Source: Diphasiastrum complanatum
Lineage: Eukaryota; Streptophyta; Lycopodiopsida; Lycopodiales; Lycopodiaceae
Assembly (NCBI GenBank): GCA_029204225.1
Contig: CM055092.1
Location: 14,806,059 to 14,870,058 of the forward strand
Direction of reading: 5' to 3'
Length of the DNA stretch: 64,000 nt
Below, piece by piece: positions 34,701 to 44,654 of the stretch; position 1 is the stretch's first letter, and every line of letters starts with the position of its first letter. Made by a program: the position numbers and the translations under genes. Below the pieces are notes generated by a model that worked only from the letters and a program-made list of their open reading frames with translations, ran no database searches and was not told where the DNA came from.

Positions 34701-37700
34701 ATGCATCTTTGCAAGTTTCCAAATGTTTCGTCATAATCAATGCCCCCCCCCTCTTGTTGAGCAATCTTTTGCAACAAACCTCGACTTTTATTTATCTATA
34801 CTAGCACTAGATTTGGACTTTGTCCCATGAACTCATTTACATTCAACAGGCTTTTTCCTTGAAGGTAGAGCCACGAGATCCCATGTCTCATTCTTTGTTA
34901 TTGAATCAATTTCCGCACACATAGCCCGTCTTCATGAAAAGCATGTGGTTCCTTTATCTCAAGTCTATTTGCCATGAAAGCATTATGTACTTCACTTTTA
35001 TGTTGTAAATTACATATCTTGGATGATCTCCTAGCTCCTTGCTCACTTGACTCACCCTCTAGGAGATGTTGGTGGTGAATATGGATCCCAAAGCTTAGAC
35101 CTCTCTTTACACTTTTTGTTCACCTCTTGTTCATGACCATTATAGTGTTGTTGTAATTTTGAATTTCCAACTAGATTCTTTCTAGTTGTCTCTAAAATAG
35201 GCTTGTCACCAACAATCATAATGCCACCTTCATTATGCTCTTCAAGATTTATGAAACTAGAAGATAAATCTATTGTGTCTAACAAATTATCATGTGGCCA
35301 AGAAGTAAACACTTTGTAGCTTTGGAATCCAATTTTTATTGTATCTCTTTAGGAATATGTGCATAAGTTGTATTCGCAAAGATTTTCAAATGGTGCACAC
35401 TAGCTTTCTTACATGAGAAAACCTCCTCTGATGTTCTATTCTCCACCGCTTTCATTGGACTCATGTTATGTAGATACACCTCTGCATGAACCGCTTCTAA
35501 GTTCTTCCCAAAATGAATTGGGAAATTCATTGCTTTAACGTACTTTAAGAAAACTCAACTAAAGTTCAATCCTTAGTGGAGGCATGCAACCAATAAAGCT
35601 TTCCTAAAAGTACTCCTTTAACTACTACTTCATTATTCCTCTGTACTTATATGTTATATTCTTATCCTTGATGTGATGTTGTTTCTCATCAAATTCAACA
35701 ATCATATACTACTTAGTGATAGCTGAAACTAAAAGTAAATTCTTTATTAAATTAGGAACATACAAGGCATTGTCTATCTCACGAGTATTACGTACTGATG
35801 TCTTAGTTTTACATTTGACTCATCATTCAAAGCTGCAAAGTTTGTCACCCATTCCCGATGAAGAATCATATGCATAGAAAACAAAAAACAATGTGCAAGA
35901 TTGTTAACTTCAAATAAATTTCACAAGAATCGTTAGTTGGTAATTTTGGATCACAATGGAGTTTTTATTAAGTATATAGACATTCTATATCATTGAGAGC
36001 TGAAAACAAAAAGCGATAAATAGAGTATGGTTGTACAATGTACTTTCTATTGTTGCATCTTTGTGAGCATTTGGCTTTCCATTTTTTTTCCTCTTACCCA
36101 TGTCATTATGCATGTTAGCGTTCAATGCTTTTTCTTAACTATTGATAATCAACAAAACTTTAACACCACCTAGACCTTTTGCAAAAACTCCTGCCAAGGC
36201 TATCAAAGATGCATTCAAGGAGTTCACCACAAGGGACGATGTAGTAGTTCTCCTTACCAATCAATATGTAAGAAATCTTTTGTTTCTTTTTATCAAATTT
36301 GAATCCATTTTGCAGAAACACCTGTCAAGGCTATTGAAGACGCTTTTAAGGAGTTCACAACAAGGGATGATGTAGCAGTTCTCCTTATTAGTCAATATGT
36401 AAGCAAGTTCTTGTCTCCTATTATCACATTTAAATGCATTTTTATTATGGGTCTGTGTGGCTTATCTTTTATAAGAAGGGTGCTCAATGTTCATAATTGA
36501 ATTTGGTTGAGCTTGGCATGTTGGATAGGGCCTTCTTGGGCCCGCAAAAGTTTCAATTAGTGATACGTATATAAGCTACCTCTTCATACTCGAGATATAG
36601 AGTTTGGAGTTTTTTTAGCTTTTGTGCTATTCCTCACCTATAAGATGCATGTGTGCTAGCATATGGTAAAAACGTTTTTACCTGTTGGACAATTATGATG
36701 GATGCACATCTTGCTTGACTATTTGGATGTCTATGTATGAAGAATCATTTCACCATCTCTCATATTCTCAAATTACTAGTGTCCTGTTTCTCAATTATAG
36801 GCCAGGTATCATGCAGAAGGGTATGTATATGGTCGGTCCCTTTTCAGCTTCTCTAGAGTTGGGCACTTATGCTTTGATTGTTGCCTAAATAATTTTTCTT
36901 GGCCCTTGAGCTTTAAACTCAAGCATATCCAAATGATATAGAGCTTTTAAAGGAGTGCTTATATACATCACATGATATGTCGTTTAAAAAATGACAAAAA
37001 AGCTGAAAAAATAAAATTTTGCACTTGGTTTCAAGATTCAGATTGCTCACGTTCCAAAACAAGCACTTAGCCATTCCAGAACACTAGGGGTCTAGGAACA
37101 CAGTTCAATGTAACTACGACATCATTTGAAGAATCATGAAAATTTGCATAGAACTGTGTCATCATCCGAGTGAGGTAGTTGTCGAAAGGATTTGCCATAA
37201 AAGCAATGTTGTAAGAAAGCATGTATCTCTACAAATTGTCTCCAAAATGTTGCCACCCTAAAATTATGTGCTAGTTGATGGACCAAATGTTATACTTACT
37301 GTATCTTTTGTATGTCACTCAAGTAATACATGTCAAAATAAGCTTCTAGCTTATCTATCCAAGTTTTAGCTTAAAACCGCTTTTGGAATCACAATAAATT
37401 CATACTTGTACTAGATGGCAAGGACATAGGTAAGGGTGTGACAGAAGTAGCTTGATCTTAAAATTTGACTCTGATAACCGATAGATGTGATGGACTGCAA
37501 GCAGTTGAATGGGATAGACTTGAAAACCACTCAGTAATGGTCACATAGAAAGTATTACAGTTTCAAACTTTTTTTTAAGCCATCTTTCTTCTTTTGCTTT
37601 TCAGGCTCGACAAAGCCTTCTCTTAGCCTGTAGATATGATAAAGGCCTTGACCTTTTTGGTCCAAAAACCACTGGCCTTACATCTGGATCTTCCAAGATA

Positions 37701-38096
37701 TTCATTTTTTCCAGGCACTCACATCACAACGGTTGAAGTATTTTAGGCCCATCAACATCTTTTAAGTCAGGATGTAAAGCATGCCTTATTATTGCAGGCC
37801 CAAATCATGTTGCGAGTCATCCAGAAACCATATTAACAACATTGAACCTTTATGGCAAATAATTGACATGGTCAAAACGATCATTGAAGTAGCAACAATT
37901 TTTTGGATAGAGCTTAACTCAACATCCTCAGGCCATGCTGCTACAGTTCACTGGGTTCTGACTCAGCCACCCTGGTTTTTCATGGAGTTAATTGAGAAAT
38001 CCGTGTATGGTGAAGTAAGTGGTCTAAGATTTTACATTTAGATTTTGTGAAGATGGAAATGGCATGTCTGATTAGATTCAAAATAGGACCACAATC

Positions 38097-38154
<58 letters not shown>

Positions 38155-38727
38155 CACGTGCGGTTGTTTTGCGTCATGTGGTTTTGTTTAAGGTGTAAGG
38201 CATAGGAAAACACATCCCTTGTTTTCCCTTGACTGTCTCAGTCTCTACATGTTTTTTTCCAATTGATGCACCTTTGGATAATTTTTAGATGAAAGTAATG
38301 GAGCGGCCATTCATAAATTTACATTAAAGTGTTTTCTTGACAGACAATATTTTCTCAGCAGTAGCTCATATTGGTACAGTCTGGAGAACAAGCACTCTAT
38401 TGTTAACATTTCTCACTCAATTTGCTAACTCGGAGACTAGTGACTCTGTACTGATAGAGTTTGGAAAACCAAATATTGGTTATCGAGATTATTTCAGAAT
38501 AAGATTGGGCTGGCTAAACCCTTTTTGTGTAGAGCTGATGCTGACCGTTTTGCATACAGATTGCAAATATGGTTCGCTTTCTTATTGATAGCTACAAGAA
38601 GCCAGTGCCAGCCATTCTGGAGATACCTTCTAAAGATCATCCTTATGACCCTGCCCATGACTCCATCTTATCGCGTGTGAAACATATGTTTTCAAGTGAT
38701 CCATCTGGGCCTATTGGACGAGGTTAA
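28712..38727 (+). CDS. VHA-F: V-type proton ATPase subunit F, four coding exons
   Basis: Spliced gene: exons 28712-28792, 29011-29092, 36316-36398 and 38560-38727, giving 137 codons and a TAA stop. All junctions are GT-AG and keep the frame. Subunit F is part of the V1 rotor stalk (with D), which couples ATP hydrolysis to proton pumping at the tonoplast and endomembranes. Diagnostic pieces are SLIALIADE (end of exon 1), DTVTGFLLAGVGNVDLRRKT (exon 2), AIEDAFKEFTTRDDVAVLL (exon 3) and PAILEIPSKDHPYDPAHDS (exon 4). The length is close to the plant family norm (about 130 residues), with a variable N-terminus. The ATG chosen is the first in frame in an A-rich context (gcaATGGC). Introns are 218, 7223 and 2161 bp. 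Intron 2 is swollen by retroelements, and both inner exons have decayed duplicates beside them. The reading frame is intact, so it is probably functional. Confidence 0.93.
29011..29092 (+). CDS. VHA-F: VHA-F exon 2
   Basis: Acceptor ...CCAACAG at 29010, donor GTAAGT at 29093, 82 nt, ending in phase 1. It encodes the glycine-rich core strand region beginning DTVTGF and ending LLVDS. Confidence 0.92.
29116..29180 (+). pseudogene. Partial duplicate of VHA-F exon 2, donor lost
   Basis: taatgtggatctgaggtgg at 29118 onward copies exon 2 from its NVDLRRKT codons to the exon end and about 15 bp of intron, offset 72 bp. The duplicate lacks the DTVTGF part. Where exon 2 has CAAGTAAGTCT the copy has CAAGAAGTCT, so the GT donor is gone. 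It is probably silent intron sequence. Confidence 0.85.
29181..30160. other. VHA-F intron 2, first part: no gene; LTR-like end
   Basis: No coding similarity through 29900. The last 250 bp before 30166 resemble an LTR ending in ...TTCAACA ahead of a primer-site-like sequence. Confidence 0.35.
30166..30182 (+). other. Degenerate tRNA-iMet primer site
   Basis: TGCTATCAGAGTAGGTT differs from the copia primer site TGGTATCAGAGCAGGTT by two bases. It follows an LTR-like stretch. The element interior that should follow is not recognisable. Confidence 0.45.
30820..31126 (-). mobile_element. 3' LTR of a minus-strand copia
   Basis: The minus strand reads TTAAGGAAGAGC, then GTTAGAAATAATGAATAATT immediately after the RNase H end. 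This is a purine tract plus LTR head with the initial T altered. TATAAATAGGG (plus 30887-30897) is its promoter. The far end is uncertain. Confidence 0.5.
31109..31324 (-). pseudogene. Ty1/copia RNase H C-terminal tail in VHA-F intron 2
   Basis: The minus strand reads IELIYYKTNDQADIYIKGLT, then REKFEKFKIFFGIVDDQSNL. The ADI(F/Y)-KGL(T)REKF block is the standard copia pol ending. The upstream part is cut off at about 31352 by a gypsy LTR. Confidence 0.8.
31353..31769 (-). repeat. 3' LTR of a minus-strand Ty3/gypsy element
   Basis: It starts TGTTAGAAATAATAAATG on the minus strand at 31769 and ends ...TCTTCACA at 31353. The purine tract TTAAGGAGGG (plus 31771-31780) is directly upstream, and a TATA-like TATTTATATG lies near 31500. 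The partner 5' LTR is not in the window. Confidence 0.65.
31800..32501 (-). pseudogene. Ty3/gypsy integrase relic in VHA-F intron 2
   Basis: The minus strand reads LEYLPMIEFAYNSAKHSATG, FSPFSLMYGFQPRAPI, VDFLHDMQDMLLVARENVKT and AQDRAQFYANQ (32440-32200). After a frame break it reads VITSFVGPFRIVKKLHENAY and LELPQ (about 32130-32050). This is the second half of the integrase core plus the C-terminal domain. No chromodomain is visible. The element ends at the LTR at 31769 and its 5' part is absent beyond about 32530. Confidence 0.8.
32530..33440. other. Unassigned stretch in intron 2
   Basis: The minus strand 33439-33110 is open for 109 codons (SVGDFVAVGRPATASCWLSE and onward), without a family I can name. 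It lies where an element interior would start after the minus-strand LTR-like region at 33480-33975, so it may be its gag or leader. The rest is GC-richer than its surroundings and uninformative. Confidence 0.3.
33480..33975 (-). mobile_element. LTR-like insertion with GC-rich hairpins
   Basis: Inserted in a copia RNase H after its KKQPIV codons. The minus strand begins TGTTAGAAACATAGTTG at about 33975, a typical LTR head. It contains a 13-bp stem TTTTGGGAGGAGA/TCTCCTCCCAAAA (33891-33903 with 33935-33947), an 18-base poly-T (33866-33886 area) and two strong GC hairpins (33655-33706). The end is not fixed. Confidence 0.5.
33655..33706. repeat. Pair of strong GC hairpins
   Basis: TTGGGGGGC-GTT-GCCCCCCAA (33655-33675, perfect 9-bp stem) and CCGGGGGGGC-TACC-GCCCCCCGG (33684-33706). 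They sit 8 bp apart in otherwise AT-rich intron DNA. Confidence 0.9.
33976..35870 (-). pseudogene. Minus-strand Ty1/copia pol relic in VHA-F intron 2
   Basis: Going down the minus strand: protease/GAG-pre-integrase traces (LYVPNLIKNLLLVSAITK, VEFDEKQHHIKDK, about 35780-35650). The integrase end follows at 35530-35336 (AVHAEVYLHNMSPMKAVENR, HHLKIFANTTYAHIPKEIQ), then its distal part (KVFTSWPHDN near 35310). RT remnants are at about 34750-34210 (DVKIAFLNGYLEEEVL-like phrases, then KDLSALQFFLEITV). RNase H is at 34108-33980 (LEGYVDVDWARNAEDKRLTR, TGAITWSSKKQPIV), where an LTR-like insertion breaks it. Stops and shifts are numerous. Confidence 0.8.
36185..36267 (+). pseudogene. Upstream duplicate of VHA-F exon 3, acceptor lost
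   Basis: An 83-nt copy of exon 3 (KTPAKAIKDAFKEF, TTRDDVVVLLTNQY), 131 bp upstream of the functional one, with an intact GTAAG donor. Aligned with the real acceptor TTTTGCAG, this copy reads TTTTGCAA, so the essential AG is gone. The nearest upstream AG (36172-36173) would add 11 nt and shift the frame. Changes E to K (IEDAF to IKDAF) and LIS to LTN are non-conservative relative to the family. It is probably skipped. Confidence 0.88.
36316..36398 (+). CDS. VHA-F: VHA-F exon 3
   Basis: Acceptor TTTTGCAG at 36315, donor GTAAGC at 36399, 83 nt. With the A from exon 2 it makes Lys, then TPVKAIEDAFKEFTTRDD and VAVLLISQY. It keeps the family residues IEDAFKEF and (I/L)SQY, so I prefer it to the upstream duplicate. 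Confidence 0.92.
36399..37600. other. VHA-F intron 3, first part: no gene
   Basis: The first 45 bp after exon 3 resemble the sequence between the two exon 3 copies, marking the other edge of the duplication. The remainder has no recognisable feature. Confidence 0.4.
37606..38014 (+). other. Exon-like segments of an unidentified gene in intron 3
   Basis: Three consecutive segments look like exons. After CTTTTCAG at 37605: ARQSLLLACRYDKGLDLFGP, then KTTGLTSGSSKIFIFSRHSH. After ATTGCAG near 37797: GPNHVASHPETILTTLNLYG. From about 37930: GHAATVHWVLTQPPWFFMEL, then IEKSVYGE, ending at a GTAAGT donor (about 38015). Each has the pyrimidine tract and AG or GT expected of plant exons, but frames are not continuous between them. 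I cannot name the protein. It may be a captured gene fragment or a decayed nested gene. Confidence 0.35.
38101..38152. repeat. (GA)26 microsatellite in intron 3
   Basis: Pure GA dinucleotides about 400 bp before VHA-F exon 4. Confidence 0.97.
38560..38727 (+). CDS. VHA-F: VHA-F exon 4 and stop
   Basis: Acceptor GCATACAG at 38559. It encodes IANMVRFLIDSYKKPVPAIL, EIPSKDHPYDPAHDSILSRV and KHMFSSDPSGPIGRG, then TAA at 38725-38727. It contains the most conserved block of the family. The 3' untranslated region follows, but no single polyadenylation site is decisive. Confidence 0.95.
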   Translation: MANMVRFLIDSYKKPVPAILEIPSKDHPYDPAHDSILSRVKHMFSSDPSGPIGRG

Positions 38728-41087
38728 TCAGCTCTTGTTCTCCTTATGCTCTCAGGTTGGTAACTGAAAAGTTGTGGCAAATTCTTACAACTCAGGAAAG
38801 CACTCTGCAAGTATGATTGGTTTTGCTGATTCAAAAATGTTTCAAGATTTATAAATCAAACCTCCATAGACACTTTTCTTTTGTTAAGTCTATATCTATA
38901 ATGGAAAAGTTGGTGCAATGTTGTCCTAAATCCTGGTTGCAAATATAGAAGGAAATTCTGTATAGAACCAGTGTAGTCATGCATCATACAGTCTCTAAGT
39001 TGTTATTTGAATCCTTTGTCCTATTAGAATGTCATCTCCTTTGTTTTGAGTGTGGTGCTTTGGCAGATTGAAAAGTTATGTTAATTCTTTGCAACATTAT
39101 ATCAAGTGGAAAGAGAATACTCTCGCATAGATCCGCTTCGTTCTGAGGAGAAAGCTCATCTCTTCTTGTTTTTCTCTTCTTGCATGTATAGATGTGCCTG
39201 TGATCTATAAAAAACCATCATAATGATTCTGTTAGTAGAGAAATGGGGAAAAGGTTTGAGAAAGTGATTCTTTAGTAGAATGGTTCGTATATTTTTTAGT
39301 ACTTAATTCAATCAAGATTTTCAGCTGTGGTTTTCACGATTACCCAATTCTCTTTCTGATATACTTTGTTTAATATTTAGATGCATGTTGTGCATGTGAA
39401 TAACATGTGCTTTTGGGAGCTAATGACATGAGTTACATAGCTTAGCATTTAGTCCTGCTATGCATGATGAACTTGATAGGCCAACACTGTTTGGCTGGAC
39501 TAGTTAGTGTGAAGATTGTACATCTTGTGTTATGTCAAATACTTCTTCAGACTTAAACATTGATATAGTCTTTTGCAATATTAGTCGACACACAACTCCA
39601 GGTTGAGATTTTGATCCAAGTTGTGGCCAGCTGGTTTTTGCTGATTATTTCTATCTTTAGTGGTGCATCTTGCCCAACAGCTATGCTATTTTTTGCATAG
39701 GTACGAGCAAGTTGAAGTAATGACATATAAACTCTGTGCTTATTTTCCTATGAGAAAGTAGGTACTTTATATTATTGGGTTTTCTGCTTAGTGCTGCCCT
39801 TCACATCCAGAGAAAGCCGTGTACACTGGCATAACAATGCGCATTGATTACTTGTGTCCTGTGCTATCCCATGTTTGTCATAAATTGAGGATCTCCTAAT
39901 ATGCAATGTTTCCCCACAAATTCCTCTCTTCATACTAGTTATTAGGGAGCTCTACTGGAAAAATTGTCTTTGAATTTTCAATTGATGCATTATAACAAAC
40001 TTTCTCAAGCTGGATCAATGGAAAAGTGGTCTCTAATAGCACAAGTGCATAGGCCAGCACTAAACGGTTTTGGGAGCTCAAGTCAAGGATTGTTTAAAGG
40101 TTATGTATGGCTGTTCAATCATTTGTTGGATCCAAGTCTTAGAGAAAAAAAACTCATTTATTCATGTCATGATTTTTGAATGATTGACAATTCATTCATA
40201 AAGTAGGCCATTAAGTTATTTTTTACAAGTTCATCCTTATCCTCACTCATCATCCATGAGAGTGGCACCCAACCAGCATTACCAGTGGAGGTTACTTTCA
40301 ATAGCTCATGATTCCAAAAGGGCTTCCCTCACTATGCAATTGTCTAACAGTCTACTATTGATAAAACATCATACTTCCACCTATTTGTATAGTTCTTTTA
40401 AAAAATTTCAGGAAAAGTTAAAAGAAAATGCAATTTTTTTTTGTGTTCCAAAAATCCTAACCCTGATTTTTGGATTGCAGGCTGCAATAATGATGTGGAC
40501 CTAAGATCTACTCGGGATACATACATTTACAATAGCTGTGCTTTAGATCCACTTATTGAGATTTTCAGCTTTTCAAAAAATTTAATAGTATTTCTTCTCA
40601 TGTTTTTACCATTTCAAATTCGTCATTTGCTATGTTTTTTTTTTTTACTTCACTCCTTTTTTGGATCCGTGTTTGTTTCTTACCCACCATTTTTGTGCAT
40701 GTTGAAAGAGACAAACAAAGTGACAAGTTTCTCTTATCCTTTTTGTTTTATTTTCAATGGCATATGCTCAACCCATGTCTTAGTTCATCATTTATTTGCT
40801 CTATCCCTATCAATTATGGGTCTTTTGGAGACACTTGATTGGCAATTCGATTGAATTCATGGGAGTCCTATTTTGAGATATCCTGGAATTGATGTTTTAG
40901 GAACGTTTTTGTTGTTTTATTTTTTCAAGACTGAGCTCAATCTTGGTGGAAAACGCATTGACAACATGCTTTCCCTTCTAATTGGTATAGTTTTCTCGAG
41001 GATCTTATTCATGCCATGTATTCAACTAGATAATTACTTTATTTTTTTGGTGTAGCAACTAACCAAGATATATATACGTGTCACACA

Positions 41088-41141
<54 letters not shown>

Positions 41142-41272
41142 ACATATATATATATGCTACTTAGCATGTTTGGTTGATGCAGATAGCTTGGGATGTTTAC
41201 TTTTATTTGGTGCTCAAGAAGTATGAATGTCTTTCGACGATATTTTATTTGGTATGGCTTTATTGGACCATT
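38728..41272. other. Downstream of VHA-F: no further gene seen
   Basis: It includes the VHA-F 3' UTR and AT-rich DNA. Open frames around 40256-40860 are short, Phe/Leu-rich and without motifs. Confidence 0.4.
41092..41137. repeat. (AT)n microsatellite
   Basis: Alternating TA with a short irregular continuation to about 41155. Confidence 0.95.
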
Positions 41273-44200
41273 TGTTACGTTCATGTCTGGTTCAGAGGAT
41301 TCTGACGCGGATATGCGGTATTCCAGTGTACGAGTTTATTACTTATAAGCCAAAAATGTAATTAATAACCTTGTGAGGACCCAAGCTTATAATGGTATTA
41401 GAGCTTGGGCTTGCATCAATCAGAAGGGGACACTTTTTGCCTTTTGTAGCTTTTGTAGCTTTTTGATAATAGCTCCCTACTTTTTCTTCCTGATGGTGGA
41501 ATTGACCTCCAAGTAAGTGGCTTTTCAAGATCATGATGGTTTTCAGCCTAAAGATCAGTGTTATGGACGTTCTCCATAGCCGTAACTTCAAATTATTCCG
41601 TTTTTGATGATTTTTTATGTTTCTTCGACTTGTATTCACTGTTTTGGCTTGAAATTCATTGAACATTTTGTATGTTAGTGATTTTTTGAATAATACTTGC
41701 TATTTTTCAGTCATAATGACGATTTTTAATAATTGTTTGCCAATTATATGGTCAATATTGGATCAAGACTATAATTTGGTCAAAATTTAATGATTTTGGC
41801 TAAAATTGATTAGTAAGGATCACTTTTGTTGCGTGTGATTGAATCATGGTAGTTGAGGTTTGATTGCACTTGCATGTGGTTGTGATCCATTTGAATATGT
41901 CCAAATGATCAAAAAAACATGGGCTTCTGATGGGTTTTTCACTTTTTTGGAAAGTTTGAATCAATAACTTTGCATGCGCGTTCTTAGAGGTGTAATGAAG
42001 TTGTGCAGAGGTTGTAAACATGTTCAATAAGCTATTGTTATTGTAAAGTGTCCTAAAACCTCAAACATTAGTGTATTTTCAAAGATTTTTGAGCATGAAT
42101 AACTTTTTCTACAATATTTGAAACTTATGGGCTTGTATATCATCCGAAAGGTAGTTGGAATTACCTCTGATTCAAGTTCTCATACACCTATTTTGGTGCT
42201 TGGAGGCTTCGGTGTTTCCTTGGTAGGGGGCCCTCATAGAAATCAATTTTTGGTTGATTCGAGTCTACATATAATTAGTAAAAAGTGATTTTTTCAGTTC
42301 ATGTAAAAACAATTTACGTATAAAAAGTCAAAAGTTTCGTAAATCATTGGGTGTGGTTTTTGATGCATGCTCGGATATTTCAAAATCATTTCGATTTGGA
42401 TTAATAATAGTGAAACTAAAAGCTCAATGACCAAAATTGATTTTCACAGTTCCAGTCCATATCGAACAAAGTTTGAAAATCCTAGTTACGTAAATGTTTT
42501 AAAAAGAATCAAAATTGTTTTGAAATCTTGAAAAACTGTTTAGTTATCATTAAAACGAAATTGGCTTGATAAGTGAATGGCCTTATTGAGATGTAATTAG
42601 TCGGTTTATGAGGTCACAACTATTTTCACTTATACTTAAAGTTTTGGGGATTTGTCAACTAGTTAAAGCATTTTCTAGTTCTAGGGATCAATAATGGCCG
42701 AAGATAACACAAGTTTAGAAGAAAAGGTTCTCATGCGGACGCTCTTAAAATTTGCTAACAATTGAGTGTGGCACTCAATAAATGAGCGATCGAAACTCTT
42801 TGTGAAAAAATCAGACAAAAGTTTTGCTAAATCAAATTAGGACTCTATCATTGCCGAATTTGGGTTTTTACCCAAAACTATATTTGGTGGAGATGAATGA
42901 AAAGAAATCTGAGATGATAGATGACTAGTTGTCCAAAGGGAACAATTGCTTCAATCTACACGAAATTCTTGAAGAGAAAAGATTGAGAGCATTGTTTAAT
43001 TTGTTTTGGTCATAATGGCATGAGCATTCATTATAGAAAGATAAATTTTAATACCAAAACTGCAAATGCCATGACCAAACATTTTATTAGCAATCCAATT
43101 CCAATCCTATAAGGTTTCAAAGTTGAGCTTGATGGAGATGCTTGCATGATCAAAAGGAAGGATATCTTGATTGATTTCTTTTGATCAAAAATTCTATGGG
43201 AATAAGTGAAATGAACTTTTGAATCAGGCATCTAGGAATTATATTATGAAATGAGATTTGCTCCTACATATTGTCATAATACTAGAATACAAGTTATTCC
43301 ATGAGTGAATCAGAGATTTCGGCAATCAAGATTAATTACAACTTCTAAGATGATAGTAAAACTATTTGCAAAAGAATGGACTCTTGACAGATGGGACACG
43401 TCGGGGACTTGTTAGTACAGACAAATATTTATTCTTGTTAATGGCCATTTTGAATTCACTAAGAAGAAATTTACTAACTTGTGGAGGTTGATAGCGTGAT
43501 GAAATTCCAAGAATCTTACGTAGTCATTCTTCTTGCCAGTTTGTGATAGATTTTTGGATATTTGTCAAAAAAAGTCATTATCGTGTATCAAAATATCGTG
43601 TTTCTAGGAATTGATTGTAAAATAAGTTCTGTATCAAGTATAGAGTATCCAGTTGAATCTTTATGAATTTCCAATAAATAGATCTATAAATATAAAATTT
43701 CTTGGAGGGAGCGCTGGTGGCATGAGACAACAGTAATCGCCAAAGGGGTTTTTTTTATGTGAGAATGAAATAAATACCATGGTTAGCATTTACTTTCAAG
43801 GTAAAGCTAACAGTGGAAACCATTGGTTATTTTTTTTTTGGGTATTTTTTGAAATTCTAAGATATTGATTCGAATCCCAATGTGGTATCTCACTATTTAC
43901 AAGATCGGGAAGCTCTTAAAAGTTATTTTTCATTTAATTGTTTTTACTCCTCAAAATTTTTTTAAATACAAGACATCAAGTTGAGAAATGCTTGAAACAG
44001 TTACGTGTAGGTTAATAAGTCTTTTTGTGAATTGATAATTAGTTTTGGACTATAATTATTTGTTTCTTTAACTTTTGAGTTTTGATCTCCAGTGCAAGGT
44101 GGTGATTCATCCAATGTTTTATGTAAATCAAATTTACATGAAGGTGATGTTATTAACTTGCAAATCAATTTGGAAAATATATCGCTTATGGTATTTTTAA

Positions 44201-44654
44201 AACTCGAGATAGGACTCTAGAGTAGAGATAAATAAACAATTGAAAAATTGTTCTATCTTTGAGTACTTATTTGATATTTAAGGTCAGACTAAGAATAATG
44301 ATTTTTTAGATGTGTATTGAAGGTTAAAGAATTGGTTTCTGATTTTTTTTTTTTTTTTTGTTTTTAAAACAAAACTTGTTTAAGAGGGAAAAAAAATGTT
44401 ATGTCCATGTCGAGTTCAAAGGATTTAGAATAAATCTTGACGCGAATATTTGGTACTCCAATGAACGAGTTTATCAATTACGGCTAGTCATTCCGAATTA
44501 GGCCAAAAATGTAATCAATAACCTTGTGAGGACACTCCAATTAGAACATGTGGAGTAGTGCATGGTGATTGACAAATTTTTATGCAAGTTGAAGAGATCT
44601 ATGACAATTGGATGAGAATTAGAGTCTTGGAAGAAATATTTTTAGGCTCGAGTG
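41273..44654 (+). mobile_element. Decayed chromovirus copy 1
   Basis: A shortened 5' LTR head (TGTTACGTTCATGTC..., 41273 to about 41390) is followed by a primer site TGGTATTAGAGC (41393-41404). The interior is stop-riddled. Its last 300 bp (about 44095-44396) align by eye with the integrase-end/chromodomain sequence of copy 3 (aaacaattgaaaaattgttc, tatctttgagtacttattt). The PPT (taagagggaaaaaaaa, 44381-44396) precedes a 3' LTR starting TGTTATGTCCATG at 44397. LTR phrases 'ggtactccaatgaacgagtt' and 'aataaccttgtgaggac' are shared with the 5' LTR. The 3' LTR is cut near 44655. Confidence 0.7.
41393..41404 (+). other. Primer-binding site (TGGTATTAGAGC)
   Basis: One change from the canonical tRNA-iMet site, directly after the LTR remnant. 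Confidence 0.65.

Noticed and set aside
36185-36267. Functional alternative exon 3 of VHA-F
   Set aside because: The acceptor AG is mutated to AA and the nearest upstream AG breaks the frame. It is listed as a pseudo-exon pending transcript data.
40482-40600. A further VHA-F exon 2-like copy (nndvdlrstrd)
   Set aside because: The resemblance covers only about 18 bases after a plausible acceptor and fades at once. It is not distinguishable from chance.
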